Shown piece by piece: positions 18,771 through 28,182 of a stretch of 64,000 nt of DNA. The translations under genes and the position numbers were made by a program. This DNA is from Pseudomonadota bacterium (GTDB lineage: Bacteria > Pseudomonadota > Gammaproteobacteria > Burkholderiales > Burkholderiaceae_C), in contig JAFEER010000273.1 of NCBI GenBank assembly GCA_018240985.1, positions 1 through 64,000 on the forward strand. The letters run 5' to 3'. Numbering within the stretch: position 1 is the stretch's first letter; each line of letters starts with the position of its first letter. The notes below the pieces were generated by a model, which saw only the letters and a list, made by a program, of their open reading frames with translations, made no database searches and was not told where the DNA came from.

Positions 18771-20169
18771 AGATGGCTTCCAGAATCTGTTGCGCGCGCT
18801 CGTCGGCTTCGCCGCCCAGCCTGTCAAGCTGCTCGAACAACGCGTCGAAGGTCAGGCCCCCGCCCTCGCCTTCCACCAGTTTGGCGCTGCGGTGCGCCTC
18901 CCAGCGCTCCTGCTCCTCAGGCGTCAGGGTCTGCGGGAAGTTGCGCGCACGGTAGCGCCAGGCCAGTTCGGCCAGGCGGGCATCGTCAAAACCCAGGCGC
19001 TCATGCGCCAGCTCCTCGGCATTCAGGCCGCGCAGGCGGTTCAGCCGCCGGCGATCCTCATTGCCGACAAAGCCGCCGTACAGATCCTGATCGACGTCGG
19101 GCACCGCCTCCTGCGGCCGCTTGAACACCTGGGCCCAGATGGCGCTCATGTCGGGCAGATCACGCGCCGCCTGGGCGTGCTGCGCGGCCTGCGCCACCTC
19201 CAGGCCCCAGCGCGCGGCCATGGCGGGTGTGAGCGTGTTCACGTTGCCCACCACCATGGGCGATTTGTTCAGGTGCACGCTCTTCATCGGCAGGCGGTTC
19301 ACGCCTTCCGGCAGATCGGCCTGGCGCGTGAACAGGCGCTGGCGGATCTCGTCGGCGGACAGCAGCGCCAGCTCACCGGGGTTATATGCCAAGTCCCAGG
19401 CCAACAGCTCGTTCTTGTTCGTGGGGTGGCTGGCCAGCGGCCACATGATGGCCAGGCAGCCACGTTCGGCCGGGAACATGCCCGAGACATGCAGAAACGG
19501 CCGCGCCGTCTGCGCCGTGGCCGGCAGGCGCAGCTCGGCGGCAACGCGCTCTTTTTTGTGTAGCGACAGGGCATAGTCGAACAGCTTGGGGTTGTGCTGG
19601 CGAATCAGCCGCGCCAGCGCGATGGTCGCGCGCACGTCGGACAGCGCGTCGTGCGCGGCCTCGTGCGCCAGGCCGTTGGCTTTGCTCAGGTGCTCCAGCC
19701 GGAAGCTCGGCTTGCCATCCACCATGGGCCATTCGATACCATGAGGGCGCAGCGCGTAGGTCATGCGCACGACGTCGAGCAAATCCCAGCGGCCGCACTG
19801 GTTCTGCCACTCGCGCGCGTAGGGGTCGATCAGGTTGCGCCAGAACATGTGGCGCGTGATCTCATCATCGAAGCGTATGGTGTTGTAGCCCACGCCTATG
19901 GTGCCGGGCAGGGCCAGCTCGGCCTCGATGCGGGCGGCAAACTCATGCTCGGGCAGGCCGCGCTCCAGGCACAGCTGGGGCGTGATGCCGGTGATCAGGC
20001 AGGCCTCGGGGCTCGGCAGATAGTCGTCGGCCGGCCGGCAGTAAATCATCAGGGGCTGGCCGATCTCGTTCAGCTCGGCATCGGTGCGGATGGCGGCGAA
20101 CTGCGCCGGGCGATCCCGGCGCGTGTCGGCGCCAAAGGTTTCGTAGTCGTGCCAGAGAAAGGTGTGCAT
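18733..20169 (-). CDS. sbcB: Exodeoxyribonuclease I (478 aa)
   Basis: 3'-5' single-strand DNA exonuclease of the DEDDh superfamily, acting in recombination and mismatch repair. The first acidic pair is in FLWHDYETFGADTRRDRPAQFA; ITGITPQ, GYNTIRFDDEITRH and HDALSDVRATIALARL (third and fourth catalytic residues with the His) follow. Then comes the SH3-like and helical C-terminal region (SHPTNKNELLAWDL; RYRARNFPQTL). The ATG at 20169 matches the family N-terminus. It is divergent from the lytic transglycosylase (69 bp) and overlaps the sirtuin gene downstream. Confidence 0.96.
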   Translation of the reverse strand: MHTFLWHDYETFGADTRRDRPAQFAAIRTDAELNEIGQPLMIYCRPADDYLPSPEACLITGITPQLCLERGLPEHEFAARIEAELALPGTIGVGYNTIRFDDEITRHMFWRNLIDPYAREWQNQCGRWDLLDVVRMTYALRPHGIEWPMVDGKPSFRLEHLSKANGLAHEAAHDALSDVRATIALARLIRQHNPKLFDYALSLHKKERVAAELRLPATAQTARPFLHVSGMFPAERGCLAIMWPLASHPTNKNELLAWDLAYNPGELALLSADEIRQRLFTRQADLPEGVNRLPMKSVHLNKSPMVVGNVNTLTPAMAARWGLEVAQAAQHAQAARDLPDMSAIWAQVFKRPQEAVPDVDQDLYGGFVGNEDRRRLNRLRGLNAEELAHERLGFDDARLAELAWRYRARNFPQTLTPEEQERWEAHRSAKLVEGEGGGLTFDALFEQLDRLGGEADERAQQILEAIYDYAESIAPGMD

Positions 20170-20238
20170 GGGCAGGTCGGTTACGGCCGCAAACTTGGAC
20201 AAGGCCCGAGTATGCACGGCGCTGCCACAATCGAAGCC

Positions 20239-21525
20239 ATGCGTTTACTGCTTCTTCCTGCCGTCCTTGGCCTGGTGCTCGCCGGCTGCGCCAGCACCCC
20301 GGCGCCCACGGCGGCTCCCAACCCCGCCGCAGCCCCGACAATCGCCGCCCCACCAGCCGAGCCTCCCGCCACGCCTGCGGGTGCGAGTGACCTGGCCAGC
20401 ACCATCGGCGGTTTTCACGCCTGGCTGCAGGCCTTTGCGCGCGACGCCCTGGCAGCGGGCATCAGCCAGCCGACGATAGATGCCACCCTGGCGCATGCCC
20501 AGTGGCAGCCGCGCGTGCTGGAGCTTGACCAGGCCCAGCCCGAATTTACGCGCACGCCCTGGGCCTACCTGGACGGCGCCGTCTCGCCCCAGCGCGTGGC
20601 CCAGGGGCGCGAGCAGCGCCGCCTGCACGCCGCCGCGCTGGACGCGGCCGCCGCGCGCTATGGCGTGCCGGCCAGCATCATCACGGCCATCTGGGGCATG
20701 GAGAGCAACTACGGCCGCAACTTCGGCAGCTTCTCCGCCATCGACGCGCTGGCCACGCTGGCCTACGACGGCCGGCGCCGCGACTGGGCGCGCGGCGAGC
20801 TGCTGGCGGCGCTGCGCATCGTGGATCGCGGCGACATGGCGGCCGATGCGCTGATCGGCTCCTGGGCCGGCGCCATGGGGCATACGCAGTTCCTGCCCTC
20901 GGTGTATTTGGCCTACGCCGTGGATGGCGACGGCGACGGCCGGCGCGACATCTGGGGCAGCGTGCCGGACGTGGCGGCCTCCACCGCCAACTTCCTGGCG
21001 CACTCAGGCTGGCAGAGCGGCCAGCCCTGGGGCGTGGAGGTGCGCCTGCCGCCGGGCTTTGACTATGCCCGCGCCGAGCTCAGCCTACGCCAGGACAGCA
21101 GCGCCTGGGCCGCCGAGGGCGTGCGCGCCGTGGATGGCGCTGCACTGCCGGCGCTGCACTATGCGTCCATCCTCACGCCCGCCGGCGCGCGCGGCCCGGC
21201 CATCCTGGTGGGGCTCAACTTCCGCGCCCTGTTGCGGTACAACAATTCGGTGAACTATGCGCTGGCCGTGGGCCTGCTGGCGCGCCAGATCGCCGGCGGC
21301 GCGGGCCTGGTGGCAGCCTGGCCGCGCGAGCTGCCCGCGCTGTCGCGCAGCGAGATCAAGACCCTGCAGGAACGCCTGAACCGCCGCGGCTTTGACACCG
21401 GCGCGCCCGACGGCGTGGCCGGCCCGGCGACGCGTGCCGGCCTGCGCCGCTATCAGCAAAGCCTGGGCCTGCCGGCCGACGGCTATGCGACGCAGGAGCT
21501 GCTGCAGCGCCTGGAGCAGCCGTAG
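20239..21525 (+). CDS. Lytic murein transglycosylase lipoprotein, MltB-type (428 aa)
   Basis: Outer-membrane lipoprotein cleaving peptidoglycan glycan strands. Residues 1-17 form a lipoprotein signal ending LVLAGC (lipobox). A Pro/Ala-rich linker follows. The catalytic domain includes IWGMESNYGRNFGSFSAIDALATLAYD with the catalytic Glu, GSWAGAMGHTQFLPSVY, and ANFLAHSGWQ. The C-terminal 60 residues (EIKTLQERLNRRGFDTGAPDGVAGPATRAGLRRYQ) form a peptidoglycan-binding type 1 domain. The start ATG at 20239 is the one that gives the lipoprotein signal; a much longer open frame upstream is antisense to sbcB and rejected. Confidence 0.94.
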   Translation: MRLLLLPAVLGLVLAGCASTPAPTAAPNPAAAPTIAAPPAEPPATPAGASDLASTIGGFHAWLQAFARDALAAGISQPTIDATLAHAQWQPRVLELDQAQPEFTRTPWAYLDGAVSPQRVAQGREQRRLHAAALDAAAARYGVPASIITAIWGMESNYGRNFGSFSAIDALATLAYDGRRRDWARGELLAALRIVDRGDMAADALIGSWAGAMGHTQFLPSVYLAYAVDGDGDGRRDIWGSVPDVAASTANFLAHSGWQSGQPWGVEVRLPPGFDYARAELSLRQDSSAWAAEGVRAVDGAALPALHYASILTPAGARGPAILVGLNFRALLRYNNSVNYALAVGLLARQIAGGAGLVAAWPRELPALSRSEIKTLQERLNRRGFDTGAPDGVAGPATRAGLRRYQQSLGLPADGYATQELLQRLEQP

Positions 21526-21541
21526 ATCAGCAGACATCGCC

Positions 21542-21605
21542 TTCATATTGATAGCTGCTAACGCTTGCTCCACATGCGTTAGAGCCATATTTTTTAGTAC
21601 CTGAA
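21542..21605 (+). repeat. Dispersed ~60-bp palindromic element, copy 2
   Basis: Begins TTCATATTGATAGCTGCTAA and ends in a T-run followed by TAGTACCTGAA. The inner arms (GCTAACGC and GCGTTAGA) can pair. It is one of the best-preserved copies and shows the family pattern TTGATAGCTGCT...TTTTTT...CCTGAA. It lies between the transglycosylase stop and the terminator. Confidence 0.7.
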
Positions 21606-21610
21606 AAAAA

Positions 21611-21634
21611 AACCCGCAGCGCAGGCTGCGGGTT
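21611..21634. terminator. Bidirectional terminator between transglycosylase gene and clpA
   Basis: AACCCGCAGC (21611-21620) and GCTGCGGGTT (21625-21634) form a perfect 10-bp stem with a four-base loop. It is flanked by an A-run on the left and TTTT on the right, so it can end both converging transcripts. Confidence 0.9.
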
Positions 21635-21664
21635 TTCTGGATGGGTGATGACAGCGCCGGCAGC

Positions 21665-24013
21665 TCAATCCGCCGTGGCCTCCTCAGGCTCGGCCGGCTC
21701 GGACTTCGATCCGCGTTCCTTCTTCGGCAGCGGATGAATGTCAAGCAGCACCTCGGAAGTCTCCACGCCCTGCTCGTTCGTCTTGTGCTCGATGTCCACC
21801 GTCAGGCGCCCGCCCTCGGTCAGGCGGCCAAACAGCAACTCGTCGGCCAGGGCCTTGCGGATCGTGTCCTGAATCAGGCGCTGCATCGGGCGTGCGCCCA
21901 TCAGCGGGTCGAAGCCCTTCTTGGCCAGGTGCTTGCGCAACTGGTCGGTGAAGGTGACCTCGACCTTCTTCTCGGCCAGCTGGGTTTCGAGCTGCAACAG
22001 GAATTTATCGACCACGCGCAGGATGATCTGCTCGTCGAGTGCCTTGAAGCTGACGATGGCGTCCAGGCGGTTGCGGAACTCGGGCGTGAACAATCGCTTG
22101 ATGTCGCCCATCTCGTCGCCGGCCTGGCGCGCGTTGGTGAAGCCGATCGTCGCCTTGTTGATGGTGTCGGCACCGGCGTTCGTCGTCATGATGATGATGA
22201 CGTTGCGGAAGTCGGCCTTGCGCCCGTTGTTGTCCGTCAGCGTGCCGTGATCCATGACCTGCAGCAGCACGTTGAAGATGTCGGGGTGCGCCTTCTCGAT
22301 CTCGTCCAGCAGCAGCACGGCGTGCGGCTTCTTGGTGATGGCCTCGGTCAGCAGGCCGCCCTGGTCGAAGCCCACGTAGCCGGGGGGCGCGCCGATCAGG
22401 CGGCTCACGGCATGGCGCTCCATGTACTCCGACATGTCGAAACGGATCAGATCCACGCCCATGATGTAGGCCAGCTGCTTGGCGGCCTCGGTCTTGCCGA
22501 CGCCGGTGGGGCCGCTGAACAGGAACGAGCCGATCGGCTTGTCGCCCTTGCCCAGGCCCGAGCGCGCCATCTTCACGCTGGCGGCCAGCACTTCCAGGGC
22601 CTTGTCCTGGCCGAAGACCACGCTCTTGAGGTCACGCTCCAGCGTCTGCAGCTTGCCGCGGTCGTCGTTGCTGACGTTGGCGGGCGGGATGCGGGCTATT
22701 TTTGCGACGATCTCCTCGATCTCGGCCTTGCCTATGGTCTTCTTGCGCTTGGAGGGCGTAAGAATGCGCTGCGCCGCGCCGGCCTCGTCGATCACGTCGA
22801 TGGCCTTGTCGGGCAGGTGCCGGTCATTGATGTACTTGGCCGACAGCTCGGCCGCCGCCTGCAGCGCGGTGGCGGCGTACTTCACGCCGTGGTGCTCCTC
22901 GAAGCGGCTCTTCAGGCCCTTCAAGATGTCCACCGTCTCGGCCACCGAGGGCTCGACCACGTCCACCTTCTGGAAGCGCCGCGACAGCGCAGCGTCCTTC
23001 TCGAAGATGCCACGGTATTCGGTAAAGGTGGTCGCACCGATGCACTTGAGCGTGCCCGAGCTGAGCGCCGGCTTCAACAGGTTGGAAGCATCCAGCGTGC
23101 CGCCCGAGGCCGCCCCCGCGCCGATCAGCGTGTGGATCTCGTCGATGAACAAAATCGCGTTGGGCTTGTCCTTCAGGTTCTTCAGGACTCCCTTCAGGCG
23201 CTGTTCGAAGTCGCCGCGATACTTGGTGCCGGCCAGCAGCGCACCCATGTCCAGCGAGTACACCGTGGCCTCGGCCAGGATCTCGGGCACCGCGCCTTCG
23301 GTGATGCGCCAGGCCAAGCCTTCGGCAATCGCCGTCTTGCCCACACCGGCCTCGCCCACCAGCAGCGGATTGTTCTTGCGCCGGCGGCACAGGATCTGGA
23401 TGGTGCGCTCGACCTCATAATCGCGCCCGATCAGCGGATCTATCCGGCCGTCCTTGGCAGCCTGGTTGAGGTTTTGCGTGTATTGCTCCAGCGGCGACGC
23501 CTTCTCGCCGCGCTCGCCCTGGGCGGCCTCTTCGCTCTCGGGCTGGCCCTCGGGCTTGGGCGCCTCGGGCGGATCGCCCTTCTTGATGCCATGGGCGATG
23601 AAGTTCACCACGTCCAAGCGCGTCACTCCCTGCTGGTGCAGGTAGTACACGGCGTGTGAATCCTTCTCGCCAAAGATGGCCACGAGCACGTTGGCGCCCG
23701 TGACCTCCTTCTTGCCGTTGCCGGTGGACTGCACATGCATGATGGCGCGCTGGATCACGCGCTGGAACCCCAGCGTGGGCTGGGTGTCCACCTCGTCGGT
23801 GCCGGCCACCTGCGGGGTGTTGTCTTTGATGAAATTGGTCAGCGATGCGCGCAGATCATCGATGTTGGCCGCGCAGGCGCGCAGCACCTCGGCGGCGCTG
23901 GGGTTGTCCAGCAGTGCCAGCAGCAAATGCTCCACGGTGATGAACTCGTGGCGCTGCTGGCGGGCCTCGACGAAGGCCATGTGCAAGCTGACTTCCAGTT
24001 CTTGGGCAATCAT
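21665..24013 (-). CDS. clpA: ATP-dependent Clp protease ATP-binding subunit ClpA (782 aa)
   Basis: AAA+ unfoldase that feeds substrates to ClpP. The double Clp-N repeat domain (about residues 1-140, starting MIAQELEVSLHMAFVEARQQRHEF) is followed by D1 with Walker A GEAGVGKT and DEIHTLIGAG, and D2 with Walker A GPTGVGKT, LLDEIEKAHPDIFN and arginine-finger region TPEFRNRLD. A charged Glu/Lys-rich segment lies between the N domain and D1. The C-terminal 30 residues are highly charged. It is 59 bp downstream of clpS, its adaptor. clpP is not in the window. Confidence 0.97.
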   Translation of the reverse strand: MIAQELEVSLHMAFVEARQQRHEFITVEHLLLALLDNPSAAEVLRACAANIDDLRASLTNFIKDNTPQVAGTDEVDTQPTLGFQRVIQRAIMHVQSTGNGKKEVTGANVLVAIFGEKDSHAVYYLHQQGVTRLDVVNFIAHGIKKGDPPEAPKPEGQPESEEAAQGERGEKASPLEQYTQNLNQAAKDGRIDPLIGRDYEVERTIQILCRRRKNNPLLVGEAGVGKTAIAEGLAWRITEGAVPEILAEATVYSLDMGALLAGTKYRGDFEQRLKGVLKNLKDKPNAILFIDEIHTLIGAGAASGGTLDASNLLKPALSSGTLKCIGATTFTEYRGIFEKDAALSRRFQKVDVVEPSVAETVDILKGLKSRFEEHHGVKYAATALQAAAELSAKYINDRHLPDKAIDVIDEAGAAQRILTPSKRKKTIGKAEIEEIVAKIARIPPANVSNDDRGKLQTLERDLKSVVFGQDKALEVLAASVKMARSGLGKGDKPIGSFLFSGPTGVGKTEAAKQLAYIMGVDLIRFDMSEYMERHAVSRLIGAPPGYVGFDQGGLLTEAITKKPHAVLLLDEIEKAHPDIFNVLLQVMDHGTLTDNNGRKADFRNVIIIMTTNAGADTINKATIGFTNARQAGDEMGDIKRLFTPEFRNRLDAIVSFKALDEQIILRVVDKFLLQLETQLAEKKVEVTFTDQLRKHLAKKGFDPLMGARPMQRLIQDTIRKALADELLFGRLTEGGRLTVDIEHKTNEQGVETSEVLLDIHPLPKKERGSKSEPAEPEEATAD

Positions 24014-24072
24014 GTGAGAACTCCTATGTGCTTGCGTTTCAAAGGTGACTTTAGATCAGGGGTAAAGGCCAT

Positions 24073-24426
24073 TTATTCAACAGGCTCACTCAAACATTGC
24101 AAGGGGTGTCCGGCCTTGTTCGCCGCATCGAGCACCTGGTCGACCTTGGTGGCCGCCACGTCGCGTGTGTAGACGCCGCAGATGCCTTTTCCGTCCAGAT
24201 GGATCTTGAGCATGATCTGCGTGGCCGTCTCACGATCCTTGCTGAAGAACTCCTGCAGCACGACGACCACGAACTCCATGGGCGTGTAGTCGTCGTTGAG
24301 CATGACCACCTGGTACATCTGGGGCGGCTTGGTTTTCTGCGTCCGCCGCTCGAGCACGACCGAGCCGCCCTCATCCCTGGAGGGCAGGCGTGGCGCGGGC
24401 GCGGGCCTGGGGGGTTTGGTTGCCAT
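24073..24426 (-). CDS. clpS: ATP-dependent Clp protease adaptor ClpS (117 aa)
   Basis: N-recognin that delivers N-degron proteins to ClpA. The core [21 protein letters not shown] (N-degron pocket residues Asn-Asp and Met) and the end HPLQCLSEP are diagnostic. About 35 basic, proline-rich residues precede the fold. Start ATG at 24426 ([12 protein letters not shown]) is chosen; ATGs at 24435 and a longer start at 24453 are also in frame. It is co-directional with clpA and 67 bp downstream of dnaE. Confidence 0.96.
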   Translation of the reverse strand: MATKPPRPAPAPRLPSRDEGGSVVLERRTQKTKPPQMYQVVMLNDDYTPMEFVVVVLQEFFSKDRETATQIMLKIHLDGKGICGVYTRDVAATKVDQVLDAANKAGHPLQCLSEPVE

Positions 24427-24493
24427 ATGTTTCATTTTAGTGCGCTGCGCCATTCAGCTGCAGCCGTGATAACTGGTGCCGTTTGCGCCCATT

Positions 24494-27400
24494 TCAAGCG
24501 TTTTCATACACCACGCTGACGTTGCCGCTGCCCGCCTGCGCGCCCCAGGCGGCCAAGGCGGCATCCGTGGGGAAAAAGCGGCTGGCATCGCCCAGCTGCA
24601 GCTCGGCCACGGCGGCACCGTTGTCAGCCTTGCAGCACACGCCCATGCGCACGCGCAGGCCATGGGCCAGCACCTCGCCATGCTCGGTTTCCTCGCGGCG
24701 CGGCGGAAATTCACGCACGAGGCCCGCCACGTCCGGCCTGCCACTGCCCTGCGGCCCGACCAGCAGGTAACGCCCAAAGCGCGCGCGCGCCCCGGCCAGA
24801 TCCCACACCTGCTGCACCTTCACGCGCAGGCCGCCGCTGAAATGGTCAAACTGCAACCGGCCGCTGATGACCACGAACTCATCGTCCTTGAGCGCGCCGG
24901 CGCTGGCGGCAATCACCCCCTCGTCGGCCGAGGCCTCGATCACCGCTGATTTATCGTCGAGCTTGAACAGTGCCAGCTTGCCGCGTTGCCCGGTGATGAC
25001 GCGCGAGTCGCTGACGATGCCGGCCAGCACCTGGGTCTCGCGGCTGTCGGCCAACTCGGCTATGGGGGTGCGCACGAAGCGGCGCACCTCCTGCTGCACC
25101 TCGTCGAACAAATGGCCCGAAAGGTAGAAGCCCACGGCCGTCTTTTCCTGCGTCAGGCGCTCCTTGATGCCCCAGGGCGTGGCCTCGGCCAATTCGGGCT
25201 CCTGGGTGCTGGAGCCAATGGCGTCCTCGCCCATCATGTCGAACAGCCCGCCCTGGTTGGCGTTGGCCAGCTGCGCCGCGGCAAAGTCGAAGGCCCGGTC
25301 GATCGAGGCCACGAGCGCCGCGCGATCCAGGTGCAGGGCGTCGAAGGCGCCAGCCTTGATGAGCGCCTCCACCGTGCGCTTGTTGATGCGCGCCCGATCC
25401 ACGCGCACGCAGAAGTCGAACAGGCTCGTGAACGGCCCGCGATCGCCGCCGCGCGGCCCCTCGCCCCGGCCCTCGCGCGCGGCGATGATGGCCTCGATGG
25501 CCTGCTGGCCCGTGCCCTTGACGGCGCCCAGGCCGTAGCGGATGACCTTGTCGGTCACGGGTTCGAAGCGATACATGCCGCGATTGATGTCCGGCGGCTC
25601 GAACTGCATGCCGAAGTGCTTGGTAGCGTCCTCGTACAGCACCTTGAGCTTGTCGGTGTCGTCCATTTCCACCGTCATGTTGGCGCAGTAGAACTCGGCC
25701 GTGTAATGCACCTTGAGCCAGCCCGTGTGGTAGGCCAGCAACGAGTAGGCGGCGGCGTGCGACTTGTTGAAGCCGTAGCCGGCGAACTTCTCCATCAGGT
25801 CGAACACCTCGTCAGCCTTGGCCTCGCCAATGCCTTTCTCGGCCGCGCCCTTGCGGAAGATGGCGCGGTGCTCGGCCATCTCCTCGGCCTTTTTCTTGCC
25901 CATGGCGCGGCGCAGCATGTCGGCGCCGCCCAGGCTGTAGCCGCCCAGCACCTGGGCCGTCTGCATCACCTGCTCCTGGTAGACCATGATGCCGTAGGTC
26001 TCGGCCAGCACGGGCTCGACCAGGGGGTGCGGGTACTCCACCACCTCCTTGCCGTGCTTGCGGTTCACGAAGCTCGGGATCAGATCCATGGGGCCCGGAC
26101 GGTACAGGGCGTTCAGGGCGATCAAGTCCTCCAGGCGGCTGGGCTTGGCCTCTTTCAGCATGCCCTGCATGCCGCGGCTTTCAAACTGGAACACGGCCTC
26201 GGTTCTGCCGTCGGAAAACAGTTTGTAGGTGGCAGCGTCATCCAGCGGGATGTTCTCGAAGGCGAAGCCCTCCTGGCCCTTGTGGCGCTTCTGGATGAAT
26301 TCGCGCGCGATCTCCAGGATGGTCAGCGTCGCCAGGCCCAGAAAGTCGAACTTCACCAGGCCGATGGCCTCCACGTCGTCCTTGTCGTACTGGCTCACGG
26401 CCGATTCGCTGCCGGGTTGCTGGTACAGCGGGCAGAAGTCGGTCAGCTTGCCCGGGGCGATCAAAACGCCGCCGGCGTGCATGCCGATGTTGCGCGTCAT
26501 GCCCTCCAGCTGCTGCGCCATCTCGATGATGGTGCGCACGTCTTCTTCCTTGCGCACGCGCTCGTAGAGCATGGGCTCCAGCTCCAGGGCGTAGTTGTTC
26601 TTGTCGCCCTCCTTCTTGGGCTCGGGCGGGTAGGCCAGGGTGTAGGTCTGGCCAGGCTTGCCGGGCACCAATTTTGAAATGCCGTCGCAAAATGTGTAAC
26701 TCATGTCCATGACGCGGCCCACGTCACGGATTGCCGCCTTGGCGGCCATGGTGCCGAAGGTGGCGATCTGGCTCACGGCGTCCTTGCCGTATTTGTCCTT
26801 CACGTAGTCGATCACCCGGTCGCGGTTGGCCTGGCAAAAGTCGATGTCGAAGTCGGGCATGGACACGCGCTCGGGGTTCAAAAAGCGCTCGAACAGCAAG
26901 TTGTATTGCAGTGGATCCAGGTCGGTGATCTTGAGCGCATAGGCCACCAGCGAGCCCGCGCCCGAACCCCGGCCCGGGCCCACCGGGCAGCCATGGGTCT
27001 TGGCCCACTGGATGAAGTCGCCCACGATCAGGAAGTAACCCGGAAAGCCCATCTTCAGAATGGTGCCGAGCTCGAACTCCAGGCGCTCCTCGTAGCGCGG
27101 GCGCTGCTTCTCACGCTCGGCCTCATTCGGGAACAGATGCGTCAGGCGCTCCTTCAGGCCCTCATGCGAGGCGTAGCGGAAATACTCCTCGATCGGCATG
27201 CCGTTGGGCGTGGGAAAGTCCGGCAGCTGCGGCTTGCCCAGCACCAGCGTCAGGTTGCAGCGCTTGGCAATTTCCAGCGTATTGGCGATGGCCGATGGCA
27301 GGTCGGCAAACAGCGCCTGCATGTCCGCACCGCTCTTGAAATATTGCTCGCGCGTGAAGCGCCGCACGCGGCGCTGGTTGCCCAGAATTTCGCCCTCGGC

Positions 27401-28042
27401 AATGCACACGCGCGCCTCATGCGCCTCGTAGCCGTCGGCCTCGCCAAACTGCACCGGGTGCGTCGCCACCACGGGCAGCTGCAACCGCGCGGCCAGCTGC
27501 ACGGCGGCGGTGACATGGACCTCGTCGTCGGCGCGGCCGGCCCGCTGCAACTCCATGTAAAACCGATGCGGAAAAATACCCGCCAGCCGCAGTGCCAGGG
27601 CCTTGGCGCCGGCCTCGTCGCCCTTCATCAGGGCCTGCCCCACGGGGCCGGCCTGCGCGCCAGCCAGCGCGATCAAGCCCTGGTTCAGCTCCTGCAGCCA
27701 GTCCCAGGTGCACAGCGGCAAGTTCTTGACGACGTTGCGCGTCCAGGCGCGCGCGAGCAACTCTGACAGGTTCAGGTAGCCCTGGCGGTTTTGCACCAGT
27801 AGCAGCAGGCGCGCAGGCGGCCCACCCGCATCGCCTTCCAGGTTGACCTCGGCACCCACGATGGGCTTGACGCCTTTGCCGCGCCCTTCCTTGTAAAACT
27901 TGACTGCGCCGAACAGGTTGTTCAGATCGGTGATGGCAAGCGCTGGCTGGCCGTCCTTGGCGGCGGCCTTGATGGCCTCGTCGATGCGGGTGGTGCCGTC
28001 GACGACGGAAAATTCGGTGTGCAGGCGCAGGTGGACAAACAT
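24494..28042 (-). CDS. dnaE: DNA polymerase III alpha subunit (1182 aa)
   Basis: Replicative polymerase of the C family. The N-terminal PHP domain begins MFVHLRLHTEFSVVDGTTRID. The catalytic aspartates are in SMPDFDIDFCQ, with GRGSGAGSLVAYAL preceding, and the palm/fingers stretch GPMDLIPSFVNRKHG follows. Helix-hairpin-helix and OB-fold (LAGIVSDSRVITGQRGKLALFKL) domains and a short tail complete the normal length. The ATG at 28042 matches the family N-terminus; upstream in-frame sequence overlaps the divergent bamD region. No clear ribosome site is visible; a hairpin ends two bases before the start codon. Confidence 0.97.
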   Translation of the reverse strand: MFVHLRLHTEFSVVDGTTRIDEAIKAAAKDGQPALAITDLNNLFGAVKFYKEGRGKGVKPIVGAEVNLEGDAGGPPARLLLLVQNRQGYLNLSELLARAWTRNVVKNLPLCTWDWLQELNQGLIALAGAQAGPVGQALMKGDEAGAKALALRLAGIFPHRFYMELQRAGRADDEVHVTAAVQLAARLQLPVVATHPVQFGEADGYEAHEARVCIAEGEILGNQRRVRRFTREQYFKSGADMQALFADLPSAIANTLEIAKRCNLTLVLGKPQLPDFPTPNGMPIEEYFRYASHEGLKERLTHLFPNEAEREKQRPRYEERLEFELGTILKMGFPGYFLIVGDFIQWAKTHGCPVGPGRGSGAGSLVAYALKITDLDPLQYNLLFERFLNPERVSMPDFDIDFCQANRDRVIDYVKDKYGKDAVSQIATFGTMAAKAAIRDVGRVMDMSYTFCDGISKLVPGKPGQTYTLAYPPEPKKEGDKNNYALELEPMLYERVRKEEDVRTIIEMAQQLEGMTRNIGMHAGGVLIAPGKLTDFCPLYQQPGSESAVSQYDKDDVEAIGLVKFDFLGLATLTILEIAREFIQKRHKGQEGFAFENIPLDDAATYKLFSDGRTEAVFQFESRGMQGMLKEAKPSRLEDLIALNALYRPGPMDLIPSFVNRKHGKEVVEYPHPLVEPVLAETYGIMVYQEQVMQTAQVLGGYSLGGADMLRRAMGKKKAEEMAEHRAIFRKGAAEKGIGEAKADEVFDLMEKFAGYGFNKSHAAAYSLLAYHTGWLKVHYTAEFYCANMTVEMDDTDKLKVLYEDATKHFGMQFEPPDINRGMYRFEPVTDKVIRYGLGAVKGTGQQAIEAIIAAREGRGEGPRGGDRGPFTSLFDFCVRVDRARINKRTVEALIKAGAFDALHLDRAALVASIDRAFDFAAAQLANANQGGLFDMMGEDAIGSSTQEPELAEATPWGIKERLTQEKTAVGFYLSGHLFDEVQQEVRRFVRTPIAELADSRETQVLAGIVSDSRVITGQRGKLALFKLDDKSAVIEASADEGVIAASAGALKDDEFVVISGRLQFDHFSGGLRVKVQQVWDLAGARARFGRYLLVGPQGSGRPDVAGLVREFPPRREETEHGEVLAHGLRVRMGVCCKADNGAAVAELQLGDASRFFPTDAALAAWGAQAGSGNVSVVYENA

Positions 28043-28044
28043 CC

Positions 28045-28063
28045 CGGCATTGTAGGAATGCCG
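28045..28063 (-). promoter_or_regulatory. Hairpin immediately upstream of the dnaE start codon
   Basis: CGGCATT-GTAGG-AATGCCG gives a 7-bp stem whose end is two bases from the dnaE ATG. On the dnaE strand the sequence also contains TACAAT seven bases before the A of ATG, which would fit a -10 hexamer for a near-leaderless transcript. No good -35 accompanies it. Confidence 0.3.
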
Positions 28064-28182
28064 ACATGGCCCCGCTGATTGGCGGGTGGGCTTACATACA
28101 ATGTCGCATCGCGGCTCGGGCCTGCCCTGCAGGCCACGCTGCTGCCACCCGCTTTTTTCTTTTCTGCCCGAGATCCTTCGCC

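Noticed and set aside
19594..20238. Long N-terminal extension of the lytic transglycosylase frame
   Set aside because: The extension is antisense to sbcB and would destroy the lipoprotein signal that begins at the ATG at 20239.
21641..23659. A 672-codon plus-strand open frame opposite clpA
   Set aside because: Shadow of clpA with the same low-complexity composition; no start signals or domain.
24986..26677. A 563-codon plus-strand open frame opposite dnaE
   Set aside because: Antisense to dnaE catalytic sequence; composition is that of a reverse-strand shadow.
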